From the NCBI GenBank assembly GCA_965278985.1, contig OZ257131.1, positions 6,014,001 through 6,078,000 of the forward strand: a DNA stretch of 64,000 bases, written 5' to 3'. Below are positions 26,485 to 34,747 of the stretch, in pieces. The position numbers were made by a program, and so were the translations under genes. Numbering within the stretch: the first letter of the stretch is position 1; the number at the start of each line of letters is the position of its first letter. Below the pieces are notes generated by a model. The model ran no database searches. It saw nothing but the letters and a program-made list of their open reading frames with translations, and had not been told where the DNA came from. Source of the stretch: CAISIP01 sp965278985 (GTDB lineage: Bacteria > Pseudomonadota > Gammaproteobacteria > Burkholderiales > Burkholderiaceae_C).

Positions 26485-28431
26485 TCAGAGCCGCACCCGC
26501 GCGCCCAGCTCGATGACGGCGTTGTCCGGCAGCCGGAAGAACCGCGCCGCCTGGCTGGAGGAGTCGCGCACCATGGCCGCGAACATCTTCTCGCGCCAGC
26601 CGGCGAGGCCACGCGCCTGCCCGGGCACCAGCGTGGCGCGGCTCAGGAAATAGCTGGTCTGCATCGGCGCCAAGTCCAGGCCCGGCGCGTTGCACAGGCA
26701 CAGGGCCTGCGGCACGTCGGGGGTGTCCATGAACCCGAAGTGCAGCGTGACCTGCCAGAAGCCGTGGCCCAGCGGCACGGTGTCCACACGCTGCGCGGCG
26801 TCCATCCAGGGCACCTCGTGGAAGCGCACGTGCACGACCACGTTGCAGGCATGCAGCACCTGGTTGTGCTTCATGTTGTGCAGCAGCGCACCGGGCACGG
26901 TGCTGGGCTCGGTCACCAGGAACACCGCGGTGCGCGCCACCCCGCGGCACGCGGCGAGGCTCGGGCCGGTGAGGAAGGGCAGCAAGGGCAGGCCGTCGCG
27001 CCGTTCCATCGCCATGAGCCGCGCGCGGCCCTGGGACCAGGTGCCCATAGCCAGGAACAGCAGTGCACCGATGGCCAGCGGGAACCAGCCGCCATCGAAG
27101 AACTTAATGATGCACCCCATCACCAGCAGCGTGTCCACGGCCAGGAAGAACAGCGTCACGCCCCAGGCCACGGGCGCCGGCAGCCGCCAGGCCTCGCGCA
27201 GCACGAACCAGGCCAGCACCGTGGTGATCAGCATCGTCAGCGTCACCGCGATGCCGTAGGCCCCGGCCAGCGCGCCCGAGCTCTGGAACGCCAGCACGGC
27301 GGCCAGCACGCCGACCAGCAGCGCCCAGTTGACGGCGGGCAGGTAGACCTGGCCGGCCTCCCGTGCCGAGGTGTAGCGCACCTCCATGCGCGGCAGGAAA
27401 CCGAGCTGGATGGCCTGCCGCGTCATCGAGTAGGCGCCGGTGATCACCGCCTGCGAGGCGATGATGGCCGCCACCGTGGCCAGCAGCACAGCCGGCAGCG
27501 CCAGCATCGGCGGGAACATGCGGAAGAAAGGGTTGTCGATGGCGGTGGGGTCGCCGATCAGCAGCGCGCCCTGTCCCATGTAGTTCAGCGCCAGCGCCGG
27601 CAGCACCATGCCGGCCCATGCCAGCTGGATCGGCCGCCGGCCGAAGTGCCCCAGGTCGGCATAGAGCGCCTCGGCGCCCGTCAGTGCCAGCACGATGGCG
27701 CCCACGGTGGCGAAGAGTTTCCAGCCACGGGCCATGAGGAAGCTCCAGGCCTGCGATGGATCGAGCGCCGCCAGGATGGCCGGCTGCTGCGCGATGTGCA
27801 GCACGCCACTGACTGCCAGACAGCCGAACCACAACACCATCACCGGGCCGAAGGCCTTGCCGATGGCCCCCGTGCCGCGGCGCTGCACCAGGAATAGGCC
27901 GACCAGCACGCCCATGGACAGTGGCACCACATAGGCCTTGAGCGCGGGCGCGACTATCTCCAGCCCCTCCACCGCGCCCAGCACCGAGATGGCCGGCGTG
28001 ATCAGGCTGTCGCCATAGAACAGCGTGGCGCCGGCCACGCCCAGCAGCAGCAGGCCCCTGCGGCGCGCCGCCCTGCGGCTGCCGGGTGCGGCCGAGGCAC
28101 CGGCCGCCAGCGAGGCCAGCGCGAGGATGCCGCCTTCGCCATGGTTGTCGGCGCGCAGGACCAGCAGCACGTACTTGAGGGTCACCACCAGCATCAGCGC
28201 CCAGAAGACCACCGAGACCGCGCCCACGATGTGCGGTGCGTCCAGCGGCACGCCCGTGGCCGGCGTGAAGACCTGGGCCATGGTGTAGAGCGGGCTGGTG
28301 CCGATGTCGCCATAGACCACACCCAGCGCGGCCAGCGTCATCAGCGGCAGGCCCTGGCGCGCGGGAACTGCGCCACCGCCGGCGGCCACGGGAGCGGGGG
28401 CGGAGGCATAGGGGGGAGGGTGGTCGTCCAT
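26485..28431 (-). CDS. kup: Low-affinity potassium transporter Kup (648 aa)
   Basis: KUP/HAK/KT-family K+:H+ symporter of the inner membrane. The hallmark GVVYGDIGTSPLYTM is near residue 37, and the gating and filter segments DNHGEGGILAL, YGDSLITPAISVLGAVEGL and GAEALYADLGHFGRRPI are present. About twelve hydrophobic helices are followed by a soluble C-terminal domain of about 150 residues. The ATG at 28431 coincides with the predicted start of transcription, with no convincing Shine-Dalgarno, so the message may be leaderless. K+ uptake in this regulon suggests osmotic or membrane-potential homeostasis. Confidence 0.95.
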   Translation of the reverse strand: MDDHPPPYASAPAPVAAGGGAVPARQGLPLMTLAALGVVYGDIGTSPLYTMAQVFTPATGVPLDAPHIVGAVSVVFWALMLVVTLKYVLLVLRADNHGEGGILALASLAAGASAAPGSRRAARRRGLLLLGVAGATLFYGDSLITPAISVLGAVEGLEIVAPALKAYVVPLSMGVLVGLFLVQRRGTGAIGKAFGPVMVLWFGCLAVSGVLHIAQQPAILAALDPSQAWSFLMARGWKLFATVGAIVLALTGAEALYADLGHFGRRPIQLAWAGMVLPALALNYMGQGALLIGDPTAIDNPFFRMFPPMLALPAVLLATVAAIIASQAVITGAYSMTRQAIQLGFLPRMEVRYTSAREAGQVYLPAVNWALLVGVLAAVLAFQSSGALAGAYGIAVTLTMLITTVLAWFVLREAWRLPAPVAWGVTLFFLAVDTLLVMGCIIKFFDGGWFPLAIGALLFLAMGTWSQGRARLMAMERRDGLPLLPFLTGPSLAACRGVARTAVFLVTEPSTVPGALLHNMKHNQVLHACNVVVHVRFHEVPWMDAAQRVDTVPLGHGFWQVTLHFGFMDTPDVPQALCLCNAPGLDLAPMQTSYFLSRATLVPGQARGLAGWREKMFAAMVRDSSSQAARFFRLPDNAVIELGARVRL

Positions 28432-28461
28432 GGCCCAATGTCCTCGCGGAGGGCGCTGGAC

Positions 28462-28480
28462 ATCTGTGCGTTGACGAACC
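28462..28480 (-). promoter_or_regulatory. Degenerate TGTAC-N6-GTACA operator, kup promoter
   Basis: ATCTGTGCG, spacer TTGA, then CGAAC: one mismatch in each core half (TGTGC for TGTAC, GAAC for GTAC). The centre is 41.5 bp from the A of the kup ATG (28431). The -10 region reads GGACAT or, shifted one base, GACATT. Spacing to the ATG equals that of the better sites, which supports it. Confidence 0.5.
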
Positions 28481-28520
28481 CCCGCGCGATTGCGTGGTTT
28501 AGTGCCCTTGCTGCGCCATG

Positions 28521-28539
28521 CGTACGGCGGCGTACAGAG
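28521..28539 (+). promoter_or_regulatory. TGTAC-N6-GTACA operator, small-ORF/glucoamylase operon
   Basis: CGTACG, GCGG, CGTACAGAG: a perfect GTACG-N4-CGTAC palindrome. The -10 candidate CAGGAT is at 28558-28563, exactly -12 to -7 of a start at 28570, which is the A of the ATG of the 75-aa gene. The centre is exactly at -41.5. Confidence 0.66.
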
Positions 28540-28569
28540 CGGCGCAGGCAACGGCCCCAGGATGCGGCC

Positions 28570-28797
28570 ATGCCTCCCACCACCACACGCAGCGCAAGGA
28601 TCACCGGGCCCGTGTGTTACCGGGCCAGCACGGGCCGGCGCCGGCGCATTCCCCTGGGCCCCTGCCTGGTGGAGCGCGGCGACGGCCCGCTGGTGGACAT
28701 CATCTGGGGTGCCAGCGGACAGCACAGCGCCGCGCTGCCGACCGAGGCGCTGGCCACGGCCGAGGACAGCGGCCACCTGGTGATGCTGGACGGCTGA
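28570..28797 (+). CDS. Small protein of unknown function (75 aa)
   Basis: I do not recognise it. It has a basic N-terminal third (TTTRSARITGPVCYRASTGRRRR) with 20 or more residues rich in Arg and Thr, then a more ordinary globular-looking part (VERGDGPLVDIIWGASG, ALATAEDSGHLVMLDG). Support for the gene comes from its position: the ATG sits exactly 41.5 bp from the centre of a well-formed operator, the reading frame ends 11 nt before the glucoamylase-like gene, and third positions are G/C-rich. The first residues may be read from a leaderless message, although AGGA also lies 8 nt upstream. Confidence 0.6.
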   Translation: MPPTTTRSARITGPVCYRASTGRRRRIPLGPCLVERGDGPLVDIIWGASGQHSAALPTEALATAEDSGHLVMLDG

Positions 28798-28808
28798 CAG
28801 GGGGGCGC

Positions 28809-30161
28809 ATGTCTACACGGCACGCGAACAGGGGGGCAGATGCGGACCCCCATCCCTTGGCTGCAGCCACCACCCGCATTGCGCCCGCCGACGCGCACAT
28901 GCTGGAGGGCTTGCAACGCGGCGCCTTCGACTATTTTCCCAAGGCCACCCACCCGCGCAACGGGCTGGTCGCGGACACCTCGCGCCGGGACGCACCGTGC
29001 AGCATCGCGGTGGTGGGTTTTGCGCTGTCCGCCTACCCGGTAGCGGTGGCGCACGGCTGGATCACGCGGGCCCATGCCGTGCAGCATTGCCTGGCGGCGT
29101 TGCGCTTCTTCGCGGCCAGCGACCAGACCGGCGGCGTGGCGTCCACGGGCTACCGCGGCTTCTACTTCCATTTCCTGGACATGGACAGCGGCCTGCGGGC
29201 CTGGCAGTCCGAACTGTCGTCCATCGACACCGCGCTGCTCGTGGCCGGCATGCTCAGCGCCGCGGCCTACTTCGACCAGGCCTCGGCGGACGAAACCGAG
29301 CTGCGCCAGCTGGCCGATCGGTTGTACGCCCGTGTGGACTGGCGCTGGGCACAACACGCCGGCGATGCGGTGGCACTGGGCTGGAAGCCCGAGTGCGGCT
29401 TTCTGAACTATGGCTGGCAGGGCTACAACGAAGCACTGCTGTTGTACGTGCTGGGGCTGGGCTCGCCCACGCACCCGCTCACGGACGCCAGCTTCGCGGC
29501 ATGGACCGTGACCTACCAGTGGGAGAACCTCTACGGCATCGACTTCCTGTATGCCGGACCGCTGTTCATCAACCAGTTCTCGCACGCCTGGATCGACCTG
29601 CGCGGCATCCGCGACCGCTTCATGCGCGAGAAGGACTGCGACTATTTCGACAACAGCCAGCGCGCCACGCGCATCCAGCAGGAGTACGCCCTGCGCAACC
29701 CGCGGGGCTTCCAAGGTTATGGCGAAGACTGCTGGGGCCTGTCGGCGGGCGAGGGCTCCAGCATCGAGCCCCGCTGCGTGGCCGGCCAGCGCCAGGCCTT
29801 CTACGGCTATGCCGCGCGTGGCGTGCCATGGGGCCCGGATGACGGCACCATCGCCGGCCCGTCGGCGCTGGCCTCGCTCGTGTTCGCGCCGGAGATGGCA
29901 CTGGCGGCCGTCCGCAGCATGGTGCAACGGCAAGCGGCCAGCCGCCTGTTGCACAGCAGCGGCTTCAACCCCACAGCCAGCCCGGACGGCATAGCACCCT
30001 GGGTGTCAGAAGGCGAGTTCGGGCTCGACCAGGGCATGAGCGTGTTGATGGTCGAGAACTTCCTCACCGGGCTGCCGTGGCGGCTGAATCGCGGCATCGC
30101 CTGCATCCGCAATGGCTTGCGCCGCGCGGGCTTCGAAGGCGGGTGGCTGCATGCCCACTGA
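28809..30161 (+). CDS. Glucoamylase-family (GH-like, PF10091-type) protein (450 aa)
   Basis: It resembles the 'glycoamylase-like' family with an alpha/alpha barrel. Segments are LQRGAFDYFPKATHPRNGLVADTS near the start, GFALSAYPVAVAHGW, RGFYFHFLDMDSGLR, SSIDTALLVAGML, WQGYNEALLLYVLGLGSP, LFINQFSHAWIDLRGIRD and GLDQGMSVLMVENFLTG near the end. These match proteins found beside cyclic beta-glucan synthases and as stand-alone enzymes; the substrate is likely a beta-glucan or similar oligosaccharide. No signal peptide is evident. The stop overlaps the next gene's start by 11 nt, so the two are coupled. Confidence 0.85.
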   Translation: MSTRHANRGADADPHPLAAATTRIAPADAHMLEGLQRGAFDYFPKATHPRNGLVADTSRRDAPCSIAVVGFALSAYPVAVAHGWITRAHAVQHCLAALRFFAASDQTGGVASTGYRGFYFHFLDMDSGLRAWQSELSSIDTALLVAGMLSAAAYFDQASADETELRQLADRLYARVDWRWAQHAGDAVALGWKPECGFLNYGWQGYNEALLLYVLGLGSPTHPLTDASFAAWTVTYQWENLYGIDFLYAGPLFINQFSHAWIDLRGIRDRFMREKDCDYFDNSQRATRIQQEYALRNPRGFQGYGEDCWGLSAGEGSSIEPRCVAGQRQAFYGYAARGVPWGPDDGTIAGPSALASLVFAPEMALAAVRSMVQRQAASRLLHSSGFNPTASPDGIAPWVSEGEFGLDQGMSVLMVENFLTGLPWRLNRGIACIRNGLRRAGFEGGWLHAH

Positions 30162-31671
30162 GCCGGCACCGGACTCCATGCCTGCAGCGCTGGCCGACCC
30201 GCAGCCCGCGGGCAACCTGCGGCCTGTCGGCTGGCAGAACCCGCAACCCCGCGGCACCTACGACCTGGTGGTCATCGGCGCCGGTCCGGGTGGCCTGGTG
30301 GCGGCACGCGCCGCGGCCGCGACCGGTGCCCATGTGGCGCTGGTCGAGCGCCACCAGCTGGGAGGCGACAGCCTGAACTATGGCTGCATCCCGTCGAAAT
30401 CCCTCATCCGCACCGCGCGCATCTACGCCGACATGCGCAACGCCGCGAACTTCGGGGCCGCCGCGCCGGCCGGTATCACGGTCGACTTCCCGCTGGCGAT
30501 GGCACGCATGCGGCGGGTGGTGGCCCGCCTCAGCCGGACCGACTCCGCGGCAGGCCTGGTGCGCGAGGGCATCGACCTCTTCTTCGGCCACGCGTGTTTC
30601 GCCGGGCCGGACACGGTGGATGTGGACGGCGTGCGGCTTCGATTCAAGAAGGCCATCATTGCCACCGGGTCGCGCTCCTTGCTGCCGGGCATCCCGGGGC
30701 TGGCCCATGCAGGATTCCTGACCAACGAGACCGTGTTCGACCTGCAGGCCCTGCCGCCCAGCGTGATGGTGATCGGCGGCGGACCGTTGGGCTGCGAGCT
30801 GGCGCAGGTGTTCGCACGCTTCGGCGCGCGCACGCTCATCTCGCACAGCGAGCCGCTGTTCCTGCCCAAGGAAGAGCGCGATGCGGCGCAGATGGTGTCG
30901 GACGCGCTGGCGCGTGACGGCGTGGAGATCCACCTCAACAGCACGGTCACCAGCGTGCGCATGGAAGGCGGGCGCAAGGTGGTGGCCCTCACGAACGACG
31001 GCAACACCGCCACCACGGTGGTGGACACCATCCTCACGGGCATCGGCCGCCTGCCCGCCGTGCAGGGCCTGGATCTGGAGAGGGCGGGCGTGGCCTGGGA
31101 CGCGGAAGCCGGCGTGCAGGTGGACGACTTCCTGCGCACCAGCAACCCCCGCATCTTCGCGGTGGGTGATGTGTGCCTGGACCACCAGTTCACCAACACG
31201 GCGGAAGCCTCGGCCCGCATCGCGGTGCGCAACGCCTTGTTCCTCGGCCGCCAGCGCATCGGCGCGCTCACCGTGCCGTGGTGCACCTACACCGACCCGG
31301 AGGTGGCCCACGTGGGCCTGTACGTGCGGCAGGCGCGCGAGCGCGACATTCCCGTCAAGACCTTCACCGTGCCCATGCACGACGTGGACCGCGCCGTGAC
31401 GGACGGCGAGGAGACCGGCTTCGTGAAGATCCATGTGCGCGAAGGTACCGACAGGATCCTGGGCGCCACCATCGTGGCACGCCATGCCGGGGAAATGGTC
31501 AATGTCATCTCGCTGGCGATGGTGGCCGGCATCGGCCTGGGCGCGCTGGCGGAGGTGATCCACGCCTACCCGACGCAGGGCGAGGCGATACGGCAGGCGG
31601 CGCAGGCCTACCAGCGCACGCGGTTTTCCACGGGGACCGCGGGGCGGGCGCGGCGCTGGCTGCGGCGGTGA
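30151..31671 (+). CDS. MerA/Lpd-type FAD disulfide oxidoreductase with a Ser in place of the first redox Cys (506 aa)
   Basis: Pyridine nucleotide-disulfide oxidoreductase family, soluble FAD enzyme. It carries the FAD motif YDLVVIGAGPGGLVAA (about 35-50), the NAD(P) motif VMVIGGGPLGCELAQVF, the second FAD segment RIFAVGDVCLD, and a dimerisation domain ending HAYPTQGEAI. The redox site, normally GGxCxNxGCxPSK, reads GGDSLNYGCIPSK: the first Cys is Ser (codon AGC at 30370-30372), the second Cys is kept. No active-site disulfide can form, so ordinary Lpd or MerA activity is unlikely. It overlaps the glucoamylase-like gene and ends its operon. Confidence 0.88.
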   Translation: MPTEPAPDSMPAALADPQPAGNLRPVGWQNPQPRGTYDLVVIGAGPGGLVAARAAAATGAHVALVERHQLGGDSLNYGCIPSKSLIRTARIYADMRNAANFGAAAPAGITVDFPLAMARMRRVVARLSRTDSAAGLVREGIDLFFGHACFAGPDTVDVDGVRLRFKKAIIATGSRSLLPGIPGLAHAGFLTNETVFDLQALPPSVMVIGGGPLGCELAQVFARFGARTLISHSEPLFLPKEERDAAQMVSDALARDGVEIHLNSTVTSVRMEGGRKVVALTNDGNTATTVVDTILTGIGRLPAVQGLDLERAGVAWDAEAGVQVDDFLRTSNPRIFAVGDVCLDHQFTNTAEASARIAVRNALFLGRQRIGALTVPWCTYTDPEVAHVGLYVRQARERDIPVKTFTVPMHDVDRAVTDGEETGFVKIHVREGTDRILGATIVARHAGEMVNVISLAMVAGIGLGALAEVIHAYPTQGEAIRQAAQAYQRTRFSTGTAGRARRWLRR

Positions 31672-31717
31672 GGCGTCGCGCAGGCTCGGCCGTCGTGCAC
31701 CCTGGGCTTCGCCCGGA

Positions 31718-31736
31718 GGTTCGGCAACGTACCGAC
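31718..31736 (+). promoter_or_regulatory. Variant TGTAC-N6-GTACA operator, CFA synthase operon
   Basis: In gene orientation GGTTCG, GCAA, CGTACCGAC, with C for A in the last part of the conserved half. A good -10, TAGGCT, is at 31755-31760; the centre is then exactly -41.5 and start of transcription 31767, leader 66 nt. Confidence 0.55.
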
Positions 31737-31832
31737 GCGCGGCGCCCGCAGCCCTAGGCTGGAACGGTACCGCGAGCGAACCGCCAGCGGGCATTCCCTC
31801 TGCAGGCAACCCTCTGTTGAAAGCGAGCCCCG

Positions 31833-33248
31833 ATGGACCTACCGAAACTGGCCGCGGCATCCGAGACAGGCCAGGGCCACGCAGGCCATCGCGACGCTGC
31901 CACGCGTGCAGCGGCCCCCGCATCCGCATCCGCGGCCGGCATCGGTGAGGCAACGCAGTTGCTGCGCCGGCTGTTCCGCGGCTTCGATGGCAGCCTGGCC
32001 GTGCGCCTGTGGGACGGCCACACGCTGCGGCTGGGCCAGCGCGGCCTGGCAACTGGCATTCCCGCGTTCACGCTGGTATGCCACAGCCCGCAGGCCATTT
32101 GCGCCGTGGTGCTGGGGCGAGACCGCCTTCGCCTGGCCGAGGTCTACTTCGGCGGGGGCATCGACATCGAAGGCGACTTCTTCGCGGCACTGCACCTGAA
32201 GGACCATCTCGACGCGCTACGCATGTCGTGGCGCGACCGCCTGGGCGTGCTGCTGCCGGCCTTGCGCCTGCAACGCATCGGCAGGGCGCTGGCACGCGGT
32301 ACCGCCCGTCAGGCCACGTTGACCGGGCGCGCGGTGAAGGCGCATTCCCGCAGCGAGAACCGCGATGCCGTCGGCTTCCACTACGACGTGTCCAACGCCT
32401 TCTACGCGCTGTGGCTGGACGCGGCGATGGTCTACTCCTGTGCCTACTTCGAGCGCGCCGATGACACGCTCGAACAGGCGCAACGCGCCAAGCTGGAGCA
32501 CATCTGCCGCAAGCTGCAGCTCTCGCCCGGCGACAGGTTCCTGGACATCGGCTGCGGCTGGGGTGCCCTGATGATCCATGCCGCGCGGCACCATGGCGTG
32601 CGGGCCCACGGCGTGACGCTGAGCCAGCGCCAGTTCGCGCTGGCCGAGGAGCGCATCCGCCAGGCCGGCGTGGCGGACCGCGTGACCGTGGAACTGCGCG
32701 ACTACCGCGACCTGCAGGGCGAGGCGGTGTACGACAAGATCGCCAGCGTGGGCATGTTCGAGCACGTCGGGCTCCGGAACCTGCCGATCTACTTCGCCAC
32801 CGTGCAGCGCCTGCTCAAGCCCTCGGGCCTGTTCCTCAACCATGGCATCACGCACTACCGGGAAGGGTGGGACAAGAAGACGCTGTCCACCGAGTTCATC
32901 AACCGCTACATCTTTCCGGACGGCGAGCTCGACACGGTGAGCCACATCCAGCGCGGCATGGAGCGTGCCGGTTTCGAGATCGCCGACGTGGAGGCGCTGC
33001 GCCCGCACTACGCGCTGACCCTGCGGCACTGGGTGGCGCGGCTGGAGCAACACCACGACGCAGCCCTGCAATACGTCAGCGAGTCCACCTACCGGGTGTG
33101 GCGGCTGTACATGGCCGCCTGCGCGCTGGAGTTCGAATCGGCCGATATCGGGGTCTACCAGATGCTCGCCAGCAAGGGCCTGGCCGGCGCGGCGACGTTG
33201 CCATTGACACGCAGGCACCTGTATCTGCCGCAGGAGGAGGCGCTCTGA
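31833..33248 (+). CDS. cfa: Cyclopropane-fatty-acyl-phospholipid synthase family protein (471 aa)
   Basis: It transfers a methylene group from S-adenosylmethionine to cis double bonds of membrane phospholipid acyl chains. The N-terminal lipid-binding part (about 1-160) precedes the methyltransferase, with VGFHYDVSNAFYALWLDAAMVYSCAYF and the SAM motif FLDIGCGWGAL at 236-246, then KIASVGMFEHVGLRNLPIYF and a C-terminal GLFLNHGITH. At 471 aa it is longer than E. coli Cfa, mainly at the N-terminus. It heads an operon with a tripartite efflux system. Cyclopropanation is a common stationary-phase and acid-stress response. Confidence 0.9.
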   Translation: MDLPKLAAASETGQGHAGHRDAATRAAAPASASAAGIGEATQLLRRLFRGFDGSLAVRLWDGHTLRLGQRGLATGIPAFTLVCHSPQAICAVVLGRDRLRLAEVYFGGGIDIEGDFFAALHLKDHLDALRMSWRDRLGVLLPALRLQRIGRALARGTARQATLTGRAVKAHSRSENRDAVGFHYDVSNAFYALWLDAAMVYSCAYFERADDTLEQAQRAKLEHICRKLQLSPGDRFLDIGCGWGALMIHAARHHGVRAHGVTLSQRQFALAEERIRQAGVADRVTVELRDYRDLQGEAVYDKIASVGMFEHVGLRNLPIYFATVQRLLKPSGLFLNHGITHYREGWDKKTLSTEFINRYIFPDGELDTVSHIQRGMERAGFEIADVEALRPHYALTLRHWVARLEQHHDAALQYVSESTYRVWRLYMAACALEFESADIGVYQMLASKGLAGAATLPLTRRHLYLPQEEAL

Positions 33249-33274
33249 AGCGGGCCCCAGGCCTGGCCATCGCT

Positions 33275-34747
33275 GTGCCCGGCGACCGTGCTGCTGCACG
33301 GGCACTGCGTGCGCGCGCAGCGGCCGTGTGCCTGCTGCTGGCGGCCGCCGGGTGCGCCCCGATGCACCCCGGCGTGCCGCCGTCTTTCGCCGTGCAGGTG
33401 CCAGCCACCTGGTCGGTGCCGGATACCGTGGCGGACATCGCATCGGCCACGGGTGCGGCCACGCCGCTTGCAGGCTGGTGGTCGCGCTTCGACGACGCAC
33501 TGCTCACGCAACTGGTCGCACAGTCGCTGCGGGCCAATACCCGGGTGGCCAGTGCGCAAGCCGCGCTGCGCCAGGCCCGTGCGCTGCGCGATGGGGCCGC
33601 CGCGGCGCTGCTGCCCACGCTGGGCAGTTCGGCATCGGCGCAGCGCAGCAGCGCCGATGCGGCCAACGTGCCTGGTGGCAGGCGTAGCACCAACACCTTC
33701 CAGGCGGCTCTGGATGCGCAGTGGGAGCTGGACATCTTCGGCGCCAACCGCAGCGCGCTGGAGGCGGGCGAGGCCGTGGCGCAGTCCAGCGCGGCCAGCC
33801 TGGGGGACGTGCGGGTGTCGATCGCCGCCGAAGTGGCGCTGGCCTACATCGGCTTGCGCAGCAGCCAGCTGCGCTTGGGGATCGCGCAGCAGAACCTGGC
33901 CAGCCAGCAGGAGACGCTGCAGATCACGCGGTGGCGGCAGCAGGCCGGCCTCGTCACCGTGCTGGAGTCCGAGCAGGCCCGTGCCGCGGCCGAGCAGACG
34001 GCTGCGTTGCTGCCGGCGCTGCAGACCGGCATCGACCAATCCGGCCACGCGCTGGCGGTGCTGGCGGGCGAAGCGCCTGCCGCGTTGGCAGAGGTATTCG
34101 CCGTGGCGGGCCCGGTGCCGCAGGCGGGCGCTGCGCTGGCCTTGCGCCTGCCCGCCGAGACCGTGCGCCAGCGCGCCGACATCCGCGCGGCCGAGTACCA
34201 GGTGGCAGCTGCAGCGGCCCGCGTCAGCCAGGCGCAGGCGGCCGCCTTGCCGAGCTTCGCGCTGGGTGGCTCGCTGGGCCTCCACGCGCTGACGCTCGGC
34301 GCGCTCACCCATGGCGCCTCGGTGGTGGGCAGCCTGCTGGCCAGTGTGCAGCTGCCGGTGTTCGACGGCGGCGCGATCCGTGCGCAGGTCGATGCGCAGC
34401 AGGCCGCCCTGGCGCAGAGCCAGCAGGCCTACTGGGCCGCGGTGCTGCTGGCCTTGCAGGAGGTGGAAGACGCGCTGGTGGCGCTGCGCGGCGACCGCCT
34501 GCGGCTGGAGCGCCTGGCCAACGCCGCGGACGCCGCCACCAACGCCGCGGCGCTGGCGCGCCAGCGCTACAGCAGCGGGCTGGTGGACTTCCAGACCGTG
34601 CTGGAGACCCAGCGCACCCAGCTCGCGACACAGGACGGCGTGGCCGCCGCGCGCGCCGACGTCAGCAGCGACCATGTGCGCCTGTACAAGGCCCTCGGCG
34701 GCGGCTGGGAGCCGGACGGCGCGCTGCAGGTGGGGGCATCGCCATGA
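33275..34747 (+). CDS. NodT-family outer-membrane efflux lipoprotein (490 aa)
   Basis: TolC-like outer membrane factor. Two repeated coiled-coil/beta halves are visible (LTQLVAQSLRANTRVASAQAALRQAR and WELDIFGANRSALEAGEAVAQ; ETVRQRADIRAAEYQVAAAAARV and LQEVEDALVALRGDRLRLERL). The N-terminal signal ends in the lipobox AAAGC, so the mature protein is a lipoprotein. The start is uncertain: no ATG precedes the lipobox; I use GTG at 33275, while CTG at 33245, which overlaps the CFA stop and has AGGAGG upstream, is an alternative. The end overlaps the adaptor gene by 4 nt (ATGA). Confidence 0.87.
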   Translation: MPGDRAAARALRARAAAVCLLLAAAGCAPMHPGVPPSFAVQVPATWSVPDTVADIASATGAATPLAGWWSRFDDALLTQLVAQSLRANTRVASAQAALRQARALRDGAAAALLPTLGSSASAQRSSADAANVPGGRRSTNTFQAALDAQWELDIFGANRSALEAGEAVAQSSAASLGDVRVSIAAEVALAYIGLRSSQLRLGIAQQNLASQQETLQITRWRQQAGLVTVLESEQARAAAEQTAALLPALQTGIDQSGHALAVLAGEAPAALAEVFAVAGPVPQAGAALALRLPAETVRQRADIRAAEYQVAAAAARVSQAQAAALPSFALGGSLGLHALTLGALTHGASVVGSLLASVQLPVFDGGAIRAQVDAQQAALAQSQQAYWAAVLLALQEVEDALVALRGDRLRLERLANAADAATNAAALARQRYSSGLVDFQTVLETQRTQLATQDGVAAARADVSSDHVRLYKALGGGWEPDGALQVGASP

